DNA of 64,000 nucleotides, from contig NZ_CP031243.1 of assembly GCF_003352385.1 (NCBI RefSeq), positions 970,501 through 1,034,500 on the forward strand, written 5' to 3'. This stretch comes from Haemophilus haemolyticus (lineage in GTDB: Bacteria; Pseudomonadota; Gammaproteobacteria; Enterobacterales; Pasteurellaceae). The notes beneath the pieces are model-generated. The model was not told the origin of the DNA. It was given only the letters and a program-made list of their open reading frames with translations, and searched no databases. Shown here piece by piece: positions 38,731 through 48,167 of the stretch (the first letter of the stretch is position 1; each line of letters starts with the position of its first letter). Position numbers and translations under genes: made by a program.

Positions 38731-41700
38731 TTATTTCCAAGAATATTTCACACCCACGGTGCCTTGGTAACCTTTATGTCTGTTGCTATCGAATGATTTT
38801 TCATAGCGAGCATCCGCATAAAGGTAAGTGTTTTCACTTAATGAGAATTGAGAGCCTAAGCCTAATTCCCACCAAGTGCGGTCAAATTTCTCGGTTAATT
38901 TGTCACGACCAATTAATGCATTGCCTGTAGCTTTAAAATCGTGCCAAATATTACCGATGAAATAATAGGTGCGAGTGCGTTGTTTATCATTTGGTTTGTT
39001 ATATGCCAAACGGAAACCAACACGACCACGCAAGCCATAACCTTTTTGCGAAACGGAACGAGTGCCGTCGTTAAAGTTGCCTAAGCGCAAGTATTGAGCA
39101 ATAAGTTGTGCTTGTGGCTCTAAAATCCAACTATCTCCGTTGTTGGTTTTATCTTTACCTAATGCGTAAGGACGACCCGTTTCCACTGAAAGGGCAGCAC
39201 CCCAGCCGTGATTTTTCGCACTTGTGCCATCAACTGATGAATAACGGTTATTTAACCAAGAAAGTTGTCCCACCCAGTCAATATAAGTGCCATTTTCATT
39301 GTAACGCGTATCAGTTACACCAAGATTAAGTGCGGTAGTTTTTACGCGAGAAGTTAATTTATCTGCGATCACGACACCATTTTTCGCGCGGTATTCATCA
39401 TAGAATTTGCTGTGAGAACGTAACGCGCCGAAATATAAGCCAGTAAAACGACGAGCGAGTTTGCCCTCGTCATCTTGTTTGGTTTTAACATCAAAGTCGT
39501 GCCCCACTTGGAAACCGTACATATTGGTTTTTAAACCAAAACGTTCTTTTCCGTCGAGTTTGAGGTGTTTGCCGATTACGCGCCCCCAAGATTGTTTTTC
39601 TACATCTTGCCAATAACCGCCTTGTTTATCCCAAGAAAGGGTTTGGTTTTCGCCACGACGTTGGTGAAGCGTATCCAACATTGTATAGCCTAATTCCAAG
39701 TTTTGGCGAGGAACGAGTGTATAAGCCGGTGCGCTTGGCGTGATGATGGTTTTATCTTGATTCGGCGTGGTTAAAGTCCAGAAGTATTCTGTTACACCAT
39801 TGTCATCTTTATGTGAAACTAATTGTAATTCTCCTGCCCCTGTGGTTTTTGCTGTACCAGTAAAGGTTGAACGTGTATTGTAAGCGTAAGGTTTAGTTGC
39901 ATCCGTAGAATTTATTTCATTGCCTTCTGTTCCATTGTCTGTGCCTAAAACTTTAATAACAGGGACACTACGTTTGTAGCGATCAGCAAGCTCGCCGATT
40001 GAGCCATCAATAACATTTTCAGTTCCATCTGTTTTAATAGCTTTGACAGTCGTATTACCAGAGGCATCACCCGTAATCGTTAATAAATCTGATTCTGAAT
40101 TTGCGCCAGAATAATCGCCCGGGGTATCCCATTTGGTGTTTACTTCTAACACGCCATTATTACCAACATAATTCCCTTCAATGGTAAGTTTGTCAGCATA
40201 GGATTGATTGGCTAGGGTGATGACACCGCCGTTGGTGAATGTTCCCTTTTCAAATACGGCAGTTCTGCCAGATAAAGAAAAACCTTTATCAGCGTTCTTT
40301 AATGTACCCTCTGAGAGTAATACAGTATCTTTAGGACCTTTAGGATATTTAGGATCTTTAGGTGTTTCTAATATTGTGTTTTTTTCAAGGTTAAAAGTAG
40401 CTTTTGTTAGTTTTATGGTTCCAAGATCTTCTGATTTTAATTCCATTGCGCCATTTGTAATTGTTAGCACTGCATTGGTAATACGGAGGGGGAAGCGCAT
40501 TGCAAATGATTTTTCTGTTCCATCTGGATTGATTAATATACCAGATGCGCCAAAGATATATCCTTCAGGGATAGAAACAGTTCCATCAGAAATTGATGGT
40601 TTACTTACGTTTTTATCACTGTGTTTATGAATTAATGTAATTTTATAGTCGGTGCCTGCTCCAGTCGCATGTTTTGAAGCATCTAGTACCCCACCATTGG
40701 CAAGATTCACATCATAAGCGGTCGCACGTTGGACAGCTTCATCGGTTTTCGGTGCTAATTCCCAAGTTGCGTTATTATCAACGGTGACATCAAGTTTAGA
40801 GCTTAAGCCCACCCTTGAACGCTGATGCGTCAAGCCGACCGCTTTTGCCTGATTATCCAGCGTAAAAGTGAGATCTGAGGCTTTGGTGTTTGCCAATTTT
40901 GTTTCAGCCAACCAACCTTTATTTGCCGCCCTTGCTTCAGATTGCGCGCCTTTTAATAAGAATTTTGCATTTTCGGCAAAAAATTCCCCATTGTTAAACC
41001 AATTTTTGACTTGTTCCTTTTTCATATTTACGGCAAGGCTGTTCACATTCTTGGCATCAGCAACAATCAATGAGGCATTTTCAGAAGTGGTTGAAATTTT
41101 GGTATTATTTAAGCGCACTTCTTGATCTTTGTTTGGTTCGTTACGATAAACAGTATCACTAAAAATACTATATGTGACCTTAGTGAAGTAATCTTGCGTA
41201 TCAAATACAATAGCTGAATTACCTGATGTGATTGTTCCTGTGCTGGTTTCACTATCCGCGATTAAACGGGATTTTGTGCCAAATAAGCGCACCGTAGCTG
41301 AATCTTTTGTTTCTGACGTATCAAGCACCATATTGCCTGTTGAGTTGATCACTGCACCTTTGTACTTGTCATCTTTTGGCGTGTTAGGTAATTCTGGTTT
41401 ACCAATTTTCAGTGCTGCGGAATGTTTACCATTTGCTTTTACAGTGATTTTGCTGTCTTTTAGATTGGCTTCAGCACCATCACCTGCAATGTAGATACCC
41501 ACTAAATAATCGCCAATTTTTTTGGTTGATTTATCTTCAACGTTAATGGTTAATGATTTTTCAGAAGTTAAAATAGGGGTTGAATGATCGGATGATTTTC
41601 GATAGATCCTAATCCCTGAAAGTTGATGACCGGTTTTAGCAGTGGCACCGCTATAGCTTATAGAACCAAGAATAGTCCCTGGGGTATTATCTACTTTGAT

Positions 41701-42123
41701 TGTTGCATCATCTTTTAATGTCAAAACAGTCTTATTTTTACCACCACCATCATAGTCATACCCAACCGCAATGCCATAAGCGGCGTTGGAATCTGGTGAT
41801 TTATTAGGATTTACTTCACTGGCTAAAGTGACAGCAATATTGGTTTTTCCTTGAATTTCTTCGGTACGATCGCCACGAATAATAATGGCTTTAGGATAAG
41901 TATGTATTGAAGGATTTGCAGGCGTAACAGTGATATTTACATCACCAGTAACGGTGTTTGTACTATCGGTTACTTCGTGAGCTGGCGTTTCACCAGAATT
42001 TTGGTTATTGATATTAATTTCAGTATAGTTAGTAGCAAAAGCAGTAGTAGAAAGCGCAGAAGAGATTAGAATACTAAGAAGTTTTTTTTTACAATTTTGC
42101 TTGCTTGCTTGTGAGTATTTCAT
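38731..42123 (-). CDS. Classical (type Va) autotransporter with pertactin-like passenger
   Basis: A 1,130-residue secreted protein. Residues 1-31 are a signal peptide with a basic start (MKYSQASKQNCKKKLLS) and cleavage near AFA/TN. The passenger (about 32-840) is beta-helix-like, rich in Asn, Thr and Gly, without a GDSGSP-type serine protease motif and with few or no Cys in the mature part. The last roughly 280 residues form a 12-strand barrel containing WGRVIGKHLKLDG, FTGLYFGALRSHS and WWELGLGSQFSLSENTYLYAD. The terminal sequence is GTVGVKYSWK. The barrel recalls the Lav/AutA-type proteins of Haemophilus and Neisseria, but I cannot name the orthologue. It lies upstream of TAA-2 on the same strand. 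Confidence 0.88.
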   Translation of the reverse strand: MKYSQASKQNCKKKLLSILISSALSTTAFATNYTEININNQNSGETPAHEVTDSTNTVTGDVNITVTPANPSIHTYPKAIIIRGDRTEEIQGKTNIAVTLASEVNPNKSPDSNAAYGIAVGYDYDGGGKNKTVLTLKDDATIKVDNTPGTILGSISYSGATAKTGHQLSGIRIYRKSSDHSTPILTSEKSLTINVEDKSTKKIGDYLVGIYIAGDGAEANLKDSKITVKANGKHSAALKIGKPELPNTPKDDKYKGAVINSTGNMVLDTSETKDSATVRLFGTKSRLIADSETSTGTITSGNSAIVFDTQDYFTKVTYSIFSDTVYRNEPNKDQEVRLNNTKISTTSENASLIVADAKNVNSLAVNMKKEQVKNWFNNGEFFAENAKFLLKGAQSEARAANKGWLAETKLANTKASDLTFTLDNQAKAVGLTHQRSRVGLSSKLDVTVDNNATWELAPKTDEAVQRATAYDVNLANGGVLDASKHATGAGTDYKITLIHKHSDKNVSKPSISDGTVSIPEGYIFGASGILINPDGTEKSFAMRFPLRITNAVLTITNGAMELKSEDLGTIKLTKATFNLEKNTILETPKDPKYPKGPKDTVLLSEGTLKNADKGFSLSGRTAVFEKGTFTNGGVITLANQSYADKLTIEGNYVGNNGVLEVNTKWDTPGDYSGANSESDLLTITGDASGNTTVKAIKTDGTENVIDGSIGELADRYKRSVPVIKVLGTDNGTEGNEINSTDATKPYAYNTRSTFTGTAKTTGAGELQLVSHKDDNGVTEYFWTLTTPNQDKTIITPSAPAYTLVPRQNLELGYTMLDTLHQRRGENQTLSWDKQGGYWQDVEKQSWGRVIGKHLKLDGKERFGLKTNMYGFQVGHDFDVKTKQDDEGKLARRFTGLYFGALRSHSKFYDEYRAKNGVVIADKLTSRVKTTALNLGVTDTRYNENGTYIDWVGQLSWLNNRYSSVDGTSAKNHGWGAALSVETGRPYALGKDKTNNGDSWILEPQAQLIAQYLRLGNFNDGTRSVSQKGYGLRGRVGFRLAYNKPNDKQRTRTYYFIGNIWHDFKATGNALIGRDKLTEKFDRTWWELGLGSQFSLSENTYLYADARYEKSFDSNRHKGYQGTVGVKYSWK

Positions 42124-42406
42124 AAATTCACCTGATAAGTTTTGTAAGTTTAAATAATTTTAGTATGAAATGCCTTATATGAAATTATCCATATATAGCG
42201 TTTGGATTTTAACCAATTTGAAGTAGACTTGCAAATTTTAGCGGAAATTTTTGGAAGAGATATTTAGGGATTGCCCTAGATAACTAACACTTTGAAAAAT
42301 ACTATATAGGGCATGATATATCGTCAATTTGGGTATTATTAAAAAGTTTGATAAATTTATTGTATAATATGTAGCATTAACGATGAAGTTATTGAGGAGA
42401 AAACCT

Positions 42407-42592
42407 ATGATTACTGAAACTGAAAAAGAAGCGAGACGCGAAGCAGTTGAATATGCAAAGTCAAGTGTAGGTTTAGAAGGCATTACCCTATCTAGAGGTT
42501 TATTAGATATTGCTGATAAATATATTCAAGGCTTCTTAACAAGAGAAGAATTTACAAAAGAATATATTGAAGCAGTTAAAGCAGGGGTATGA
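42407..42592 (+). CDS. VbhA-type antitoxin of a Fic module
   Basis: A 61-residue protein from ATG 42407, which has AGGAG seven bases upstream; an earlier ATG at 42383 lacks a site. It has the class I Fic-inhibitory motif (S/T)xxxE(G/N) as SVGLEG near residue 22, whose Glu inserts into the ATP site of the partner, and helices ending in KEYIEAVKAGV. Size matches Bartonella VbhA. A TATAAT at 42363-42368 is a candidate -10. It overlaps the Fic reading frame region. Confidence 0.85.
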   Translation: MITETEKEARREAVEYAKSSVGLEGITLSRGLLDIADKYIQGFLTREEFTKEYIEAVKAGV

Positions 42593-42593
42593 T

Positions 42594-43253
42594 TTGGCTA
42601 AGGGATATTCTGAAGAAGAGATTAAAGATAAGTTATCATTTATTCGTTTATCAGAACTAAGGGAAAATCCAATTAAAGGAGATTTCTCATTGGAACATTT
42701 GAGAAAATTAAATAGTTATATTTTTCAGGATAGCCCTACAGTTGCAGGAAAATTTAGAGCTGAAGTTAAAAATGATAAATTGTGGCATAAAGACCGAAAC
42801 TATCCAAGATTTGGCATTATCACTGTTTGTTATAGCTCAATGGATAAAAATAGTATTGAAGATGCGAAGGCGGTTCTTAATTCTATCAACCTAGAGAAAA
42901 TGAAAGGACTAAATAAAAGTGAATTTGCGAAAGAACTTGCAGATATATATAAAAAATTAGATTATTTTCACCCATTTCCTGACGGGAATAGTCGCACTCT
43001 TCGTGAATTTACTCGTATTCTATCTGAAGAAGCTGGATTTAAGTTAGATTGGTCTTGCAGTTCTCAACAAGAAATATATTTAGCTAGAGATTTTGAAGTT
43101 AATACAATAGCATTATCAAAAGTATCTGATCAAAACCAAAAATCTTATCTTGAAGGTGAAATTGAGGCTACACTAAAGCACTCTCTATATAAACCTTTAG
43201 AAAAAATTATAAATGATTCTTTAACTCCTTTAGAAAGGCAAAAAACATATTAA
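42594..43253 (+). CDS. Fic-domain toxin (AMP transferase)
   Basis: A 219-residue Fic protein. The catalytic loop HPFPDGNSRTLREF (near residue 125) matches HPFx(D/E)GNxR with the active His. The N-terminal part contains FRLSELREN-type helices and the beta-hairpin flap near VAGKFRAEVKN. Class I Fic toxins such as VbhT and FicT adenylylate DNA gyrase and topoisomerase IV; this is inferred for the target. The start is uncertain: TTG 42594 has AGGGG seven bases upstream, while TTG 42567 would overlap the antitoxin by 26 bases. There is no BID or other secretion domain, so it acts inside the cell. Confidence 0.85.
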   Translation: MAKGYSEEEIKDKLSFIRLSELRENPIKGDFSLEHLRKLNSYIFQDSPTVAGKFRAEVKNDKLWHKDRNYPRFGIITVCYSSMDKNSIEDAKAVLNSINLEKMKGLNKSEFAKELADIYKKLDYFHPFPDGNSRTLREFTRILSEEAGFKLDWSCSSQQEIYLARDFEVNTIALSKVSDQNQKSYLEGEIEATLKHSLYKPLEKIINDSLTPLERQKTY

Positions 43254-43272
43254 GTTGATTTTAACGATTATT

Positions 43273-44007
43273 TCACTGAAAATTTTTCTTCGGCAAAGGT
43301 TCTGGCTCACCCAAAAAATAAGGTTCAACCCCTAATATCAAATCAAAAACCGCTTTTATGCGGGCAAAAACTTCTCTTATTTGTGTGGAAAAATGTAATT
43401 CTGGCTGTTTTGCCACAAAGCAAATGGCATCAATATTATGTGCTTGGGCAATTAATAGTGCACGTTCGCAATGAAATTTTTGACTGACAATCGTAAATGC
43501 TTGCACTTGGAAAATTTTATCGGCGCGGATAACGGAATCTAACGTACGGAAACCAGCAAAATCACGGAACATTAAAGTTTCTGGCACGCCCATTTTGCGT
43601 AAATCGCGAAACATTGCTCTTGGTTCGTTATATTGCAACGTTCGGTTGTCGCCACTTAATAAAAGATAATTCACTTTTTGTTGTTCGATTAGGCTTTTAG
43701 CTGCCATTAAGCGACTATCGTAATAAACGTTCGGTTTTCCGCTGACGGTATATTTTGATGTGCCAAGCACAAGGGCGTAAGGGCGAAAGGGCAGTTCATC
43801 AATATTTGTGAATATTTTATCGCGAACATAAAAACTTACGCCTCGATCAACTAGCAAGCAAAGTATAATCAATGCAAAGATTGCGTAGAGTAGGGCGCGA
43901 AAAAGTGCGGTGAATTTTGGGGAGAATTTTTTTACTAGCATAGCGGTAAACATAATGAAAAATCGACCGCACTTCAAGGGGAATTTGATGGATTTTGTGA
44001 ATCGCAT
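43273..44007 (-). CDS. sanA: SanA-like DUF218 inner-membrane protein
   Basis: 244 residues from ATG 44007, or 226 from ATG 43953; the second start begins closer to the membrane helix and I cannot decide between them. One N-terminal helix (ALLYAIFALIILCLLV) anchors a periplasmic DUF218 domain with ALVLGTSKYTVSGKPN and LLLSGDNRTLQYNEPRAM. SanA of E. coli affects envelope permeability to vancomycin at high temperature; the reaction is unknown. The N-terminal extension includes an uptake signal translated as LKCGR. Confidence 0.85.
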   Translation of the reverse strand: MRFTKSIKFPLKCGRFFIMFTAMLVKKFSPKFTALFRALLYAIFALIILCLLVDRGVSFYVRDKIFTNIDELPFRPYALVLGTSKYTVSGKPNVYYDSRLMAAKSLIEQQKVNYLLLSGDNRTLQYNEPRAMFRDLRKMGVPETLMFRDFAGFRTLDSVIRADKIFQVQAFTIVSQKFHCERALLIAQAHNIDAICFVAKQPELHFSTQIREVFARIKAVFDLILGVEPYFLGEPEPLPKKNFQ

Positions 44008-44023
44008 TGATGTGCGATAATTT

Positions 44024-44076
44024 AGCCGTTTAGACGGCTAAAATTTCTTGACAAGCTAATCGACTTACTGATAGTT
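44024..44076 (+). promoter_or_regulatory. metX promoter with tandem MetJ-type operator
   Basis: AGCCGTTT AGACGGCT (44024-44039) are two adjacent 8-mers matching the MetJ consensus AGACGTCT at 6 and 7 of 8 positions. A consensus -35 TTGACA (44048-44053) follows, then a 17-base spacer and ATAGTT (44071-44076) as -10. Repression of metX by MetJ with S-adenosylmethionine is inferred. Confidence 0.65.
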
Positions 44077-44110
44077 TAAACGCCATTCTGATTATTACGA
44101 TAGGTTTTCA

Positions 44111-45187
44111 ATGTCTGTGCAAAATGTAGTGCTTTTTGACACACAGCCTTTAACTCTGATGCTTGGCGGCAAACTTTCCCATATCAATGTTGCGTATCAA
44201 ACGTATGGCACGCTCAATGCCGAAAAAAATAATGCGGTATTAATTTGCCACGCTTTGACTGGCGATGCTGAGCCTTATTTCGATGATGGACGCGATGGCT
44301 GGTGGCAGAATTTTATGGGCGCAGGTTTAGCGTTGGATACGGATCGTTATTTTTTTATTAGCTCGAACGTATTAGGCGGCTGCAAGGGAACAACAGGGCC
44401 TTCATCGATTAATCCGCAAACGGGTAAACCTTATGGTAGCCAATTTCCTAATATTGTCGTGCAAGATATTGTCAAAGTACAAAAAGCTTTGCTTGATCAT
44501 CTTGGCATTAGCCATTTAAAAGCCATTATTGGCGGATCTTTTGGCGGCATGCAAGCGAACCAATGGGCGATTGATTATCCTGATTTTATGGATAATATCG
44601 TAAATCTTTGCTCATCCATTTATTTTAGTGCTGAAGCCATAGGCTTTAACCACGTGATGCGTCAAGCGGTTATTAATGACCCTAATTTTAATGGTGGCGA
44701 TTACTATGATGGTACACCGCCGGATCAAGGGCTATCTATTGCGCGTATGCTAGGTATGCTGACTTACCGCACCGATTTACAACTTGCGAAAGCCTTTGGG
44801 CGTGCCATAAAATCAGATGGCAGCTTTTGGGGCGATTACTTTCAAGTGGAATCCTACCTTTCTTATCAAGGCAAAAAATTCTTAGAACGTTTTGATGCCA
44901 ATAGTTATTTGCATTTATTGCGTGCGTTAGATATGTATGATCCCAGTTTGGGATATGAAAATATCAAAGAGGCATTATCACGCATTAAAGCACGCTATAC
45001 GTTGGTTTCTGTGACTACGGACCAGCTTTTTAAACCAGTGGATCTTTATAAAAGTAAACAGCTTTTAGAACAAAGTGGAGTGGATTTACATTTTTATGAA
45101 TTTCCATCAGACTACGGACACGATGCGTTTTTAGTGGATTATAATCAGTTTGAAAAACGAATTAGAGATGGTTTGGCGGGTAATTAG
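44111..45187 (+). CDS. metX: Homoserine O-acetyltransferase
   Basis: A 358-residue alpha/beta hydrolase. The nucleophile elbow [12 protein letters not shown] holds the catalytic Ser, the N-terminal [10 protein letters not shown] supplies the oxyanion region and [10 protein letters not shown] the catalytic His. It transfers acetyl from acetyl-CoA to homoserine, opening the direct-sulfhydrylation methionine route. Length and motifs are typical. An uptake-signal terminator follows within ten bases. Confidence 0.95.
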   Translation: MSVQNVVLFDTQPLTLMLGGKLSHINVAYQTYGTLNAEKNNAVLICHALTGDAEPYFDDGRDGWWQNFMGAGLALDTDRYFFISSNVLGGCKGTTGPSSINPQTGKPYGSQFPNIVVQDIVKVQKALLDHLGISHLKAIIGGSFGGMQANQWAIDYPDFMDNIVNLCSSIYFSAEAIGFNHVMRQAVINDPNFNGGDYYDGTPPDQGLSIARMLGMLTYRTDLQLAKAFGRAIKSDGSFWGDYFQVESYLSYQGKKFLERFDANSYLHLLRALDMYDPSLGYENIKEALSRIKARYTLVSVTTDQLFKPVDLYKSKQLLEQSGVDLHFYEFPSDYGHDAFLVDYNQFEKRIRDGLAGN

Positions 45188-45191
45188 GCAT

Positions 45192-45225
45192 AAAAAAGTG
45201 CGGTGAAATTTCACCGCACTTTTTT
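45192..45225. terminator. Perfect uptake-signal inverted repeat as metX terminator
   Basis: AAAAAAGTGCGGTGAAA and its complement form a near-continuous palindrome flanked by A and T runs, beginning five bases past the metX stop. Both arms are exact uptake signals. Confidence 0.85.
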
Positions 45226-45397
45226 CTTATTTTTAAAAACTTTCTTAGTTTATACCGCACTTTTTATCCAAAAATTATGGAGCGTAATCACGCATAATTT
45301 ATGCTAAATTAACCTGTTCAAAATCTCCCCTATGATCGCTAAAAATTGATGAATATCAATTTTTAATGGTGCGAACACTTATAATTCTCTTGAGTTG

Positions 45398-45410
45398 TGC
45401 AAACGTTTAC
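45398..45410. promoter_or_regulatory. LacI/PurR-type operator upstream of manX
   Basis: TGCAAACGTTTAC has the central CAAACGTTT palindrome of LacI-family sites and resembles the PurR box in front of purC. It lies 44 bases before the manX start. The regulator is not identified. Confidence 0.45.
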
Positions 45411-45453
45411 TTTATGCTCTCGGGCGATTTTTTACAACTTTAGGAGTATCCCA

Positions 45454-46455
45454 ATGATTCAAGTAATCGTTGCTGCTCACGGCAAGCTTGCTGCTGAGTT
45501 GGTCAATTCTTCTGAAATGGTGTTTGGTGAGGTGGAAGGACTCCACGGTGTAACATTCGTTCCAGGAGAAGGGCAAGACACCTTGGTGGAAAAGTATGAG
45601 GCTATTATTGCTGAATGCTCGCCATCAGATAGCGTGTTATTTTTGGTAGATTTATTTGGTGGTAGCCCGTATAACGCGGCAGCTCGAGTGGCGGCAAAAC
45701 GTCCTCAAGATGATATTGTCACTGGCGTAAGTTTACCAATGTTATTAGAAGTATTAGATGCCAAGGATGATGCAAAATCAGCGGAAGCTCTTGCAGATGT
45801 CGCCAAGGAAGTTGGCGTAATGGCGGTGAAAAGTTATCGGAAACCAGATGATGTTGCCTCTTTCGCTCAACCTGAAGCCACTTCAGAAGCAAAAAGTGCG
45901 GTCAATTCTGAACAAGAATCAGAGGAACAGGAAGATAATATTCAATACGATCCTAATGGACGTATGAGTGTCAATTTACTGCGTATTGATGATCGTTTAA
46001 TTCATGGTCAAGTCGCTACTTCTTGGGCAAAAGCAGTGAAATGCGAAGCCATTTTTGCTATTAGTGATGAAGTAGCAAATGATGAATTACGTAAGGAATT
46101 GCTTCTTCAAATTGCGCCGCCACATTTGAAAGCCTATGTCATTCCTGTGGATAAAGCGATTAAGGTTTACAACAATCCAAAATATGCGAGCCGTAATATT
46201 TTAATGCTTGTGACCAAGCCTGAAGATGCAGTGCGTTTAATCGAAGGTGGTTTGCGTATTGATACCATTAACGTGGGCGGAATGACGCATAAAGAAGGAA
46301 ATAAACAGCTTTCTGATGCAGTCACAGTGAATCCATCTAATGTCGCTGCATTCAAAAAATTACTTGATATGGGCGTGAAACTTTCCCTTCAAAAAGTGGC
46401 AGCGAATAAGCCTGTTGAACTTACTCGCGAAAAACTTGATTCAATTAAATTCTAG
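45454..46455 (+). CDS. manX: Mannose-family PTS enzyme IIAB
   Basis: 333 residues from ATG 45454, which follows TAGGAG. The EIIA domain (1-135) begins MIQVIVAAHGK, with the phospho-His at residue 9. A Glu/Ser-rich linker (about 140-165) contains a translated uptake signal. The EIIB domain follows with LLRIDDRLIHGQVATSW and its phospho-His. Phosphate passes from HPr to EIIA to EIIB and onto the imported sugar. It heads a manXYZ operon with gaps of about ten bases. Substrates of E. coli Man-PTS are mannose, glucose and amino sugars; the one here is inferred. Confidence 0.93.
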   Translation: MIQVIVAAHGKLAAELVNSSEMVFGEVEGLHGVTFVPGEGQDTLVEKYEAIIAECSPSDSVLFLVDLFGGSPYNAAARVAAKRPQDDIVTGVSLPMLLEVLDAKDDAKSAEALADVAKEVGVMAVKSYRKPDDVASFAQPEATSEAKSAVNSEQESEEQEDNIQYDPNGRMSVNLLRIDDRLIHGQVATSWAKAVKCEAIFAISDEVANDELRKELLLQIAPPHLKAYVIPVDKAIKVYNNPKYASRNILMLVTKPEDAVRLIEGGLRIDTINVGGMTHKEGNKQLSDAVTVNPSNVAAFKKLLDMGVKLSLQKVAANKPVELTREKLDSIKF

Positions 46456-46466
46456 GAGCGCATTTT

Positions 46467-47261
46467 ATGTCAACAATGGAACTCATTTTAGTCGTGCTTG
46501 TCGCGGCAATTTGTGGTATGGGGAGCGTATTAGATGAACGTCAAACTCACCGTCCACTTTTTGCTTGTACTATGATTGGCTTGGTATTAGGCGATCTTGA
46601 AACTGGTATTATCCTTGGCGGTACATTAGAAATGATCGCGCTAGGTTGGATGAACGTTGGGGCTGCTATGGCACCAGATGCGGCACTTGCTAGTGTGATC
46701 TCTGCGATTCTTGTTATTAAGGGCGGTCAATCTGTGGGTACAGCGATTGCTATCGCGGTGCCAGTTGCTGCTGCAGGTCAAGTGCTTACTATTTTTGTAC
46801 GTACACTAACCATCTTCTTACAACATAAAGCGGATAAATTTGCTGAGCAAGCTAATTTCCGTGGAATTGAACTTTGCCATTTTGCAGGGCTTTCTTTACA
46901 AGCATTGCGTGTTGCAATTCCTGCATTAGCGGTTGGTTTAGTCGCAGGTACTGATGCCGTAACTAGCGCATTAGATGCAATTCCTGAAGTGATTACTCGT
47001 GGCTTACAAATTGCCGGTGGATTTATCGTCGTAGTGGGTTATGCAATGGTGATTAATATGATGCGCGCGGGTGCATTAATGCCATTTTTCTTCCTTGGTT
47101 TTGTTATTGCTTCCTTTACTAATTACAACTTAGTTGGATTGGGTATTCTTGGTACTTGTTTAGCAATGCTTTATATCCAATTAAATCCGCGTTTTAACCA
47201 AGTCGCAATGCCAGTGGCAAGCAAAAGAAAACTTGCTGATAACGAATTAGAAGGTCTATAA
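46467..47261 (+). CDS. manY: Mannose-family PTS enzyme IIC
   Basis: A 264-residue membrane protein closely resembling E. coli ManY, with GTLEMIALGWMNVGAAMAPDAAL near residue 55 and IAGGFIVVVGYAMVINMM near 190. Together with IID it forms the sugar channel of the inner membrane. It has AGGAG ahead of ATG 46467 and a ten-base gap to manZ. Confidence 0.94.
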   Translation: MSTMELILVVLVAAICGMGSVLDERQTHRPLFACTMIGLVLGDLETGIILGGTLEMIALGWMNVGAAMAPDAALASVISAILVIKGGQSVGTAIAIAVPVAAAGQVLTIFVRTLTIFLQHKADKFAEQANFRGIELCHFAGLSLQALRVAIPALAVGLVAGTDAVTSALDAIPEVITRGLQIAGGFIVVVGYAMVINMMRAGALMPFFFLGFVIASFTNYNLVGLGILGTCLAMLYIQLNPRFNQVAMPVASKRKLADNELEGL

Positions 47262-47271
47262 GGAGCGTATT

Positions 47272-48105
47272 ATGTCAGAACAAAAAGTAACTCTTACAAA
47301 GGGTGATATTTTAAGTACTTATTTCCGTTCAACGTTCCTTTTAGGTTCATTTAACTTTGAACGTATGCAATCAATGGGATTCTGTGTTTCGATGATCCCA
47401 ACAATCAAACGCTTATATAGCAAAAAAGAAGATCAAGCTGCGGCACTCAAACGCCATCTTGAATTTTTTAATACTCAACCTTGGGTTGGGTCTGCAATTA
47501 TGGGCGTGACTGCTGCAATGGAACAAGAGCGTGCTAATGGCGCAAAAGATGTAGATGATGCGGCAATTAGCGGTGTAAAAGTTGGACTTATGGGGCCACT
47601 AGCTGGTGTGGGTGATCCTATTTTCTGGGGAACTTTACGCCCAGTTTTAGCCGCACTTGGTGCTGGAATTGCCTTAACAGGTAGCATTTTAGGTCCATTA
47701 TTGTTTTTTATTTTAATCAATGTGATCCGTGCTGTTACTCGCTGGTATGGTTTCAAATATGGTTATGAAAAAGGCACTGAAATCGTTTCTGATATGGGGG
47801 GTGGACGTTTGCAAAAAATCACTCAAGGGGCTTCTATTCTTGGTCTCTTTGTCATGGGCTCGTTGGTTTCTAAATGGACAAGTATTAATGTCCCATTAGA
47901 ACTTACACGCTATAAAAACCAATTAGGTGAAGAAGTTGTGGTAACATTGCAAGGTGTATTAAATGATCTACTTCCAGGTTTATTAGCCTTATTACTGACT
48001 TTCTTATGTATGTATTTATTACGTAAAAAAGTGAATGCAATGGTGATTATCTTCGGTTTATTTGGCGTGGGGATTTTAGGTTACTGGGCTGGTATTCTTG
48101 CTTAA
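47272..48105 (+). CDS. manZ: Mannose-family PTS enzyme IID
   Basis: 277 residues with the EIID pattern: SFNFERMQSMGF near 25, NTQPWVGSAIMGVTAAMEQ near 65, LMGPLAGVGDPIFWGTLRP near 105, and two or three C-terminal membrane helices. It pairs with IIC as the sugar-translocating part. The gene ends the operon and is followed by a terminator. Confidence 0.94.
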   Translation: MSEQKVTLTKGDILSTYFRSTFLLGSFNFERMQSMGFCVSMIPTIKRLYSKKEDQAAALKRHLEFFNTQPWVGSAIMGVTAAMEQERANGAKDVDDAAISGVKVGLMGPLAGVGDPIFWGTLRPVLAALGAGIALTGSILGPLLFFILINVIRAVTRWYGFKYGYEKGTEIVSDMGGGRLQKITQGASILGLFVMGSLVSKWTSINVPLELTRYKNQLGEEVVVTLQGVLNDLLPGLLALLLTFLCMYLLRKKVNAMVIIFGLFGVGILGYWAGILA

Positions 48106-48123
48106 TCCTTGCGAAAGTTAATA

Positions 48124-48153
48124 ATAAGGGCGATGATAACGCCCTTATTTTTT
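48124..48153 (+). terminator. Terminator of manXYZ
   Basis: ATAAGGGCG pairs with CGCCCTTAT around a 7-base loop, followed by TTTTTTTA. Confidence 0.85.
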
Positions 48154-48167
48154 TATGGTGAATTTGA

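Noticed and set aside
44020..44110. S-adenosylmethionine riboswitch ahead of metX
   Set aside because: The leader is under 40 bases after the predicted start and has only a simple palindrome, which fits a MetJ site better.
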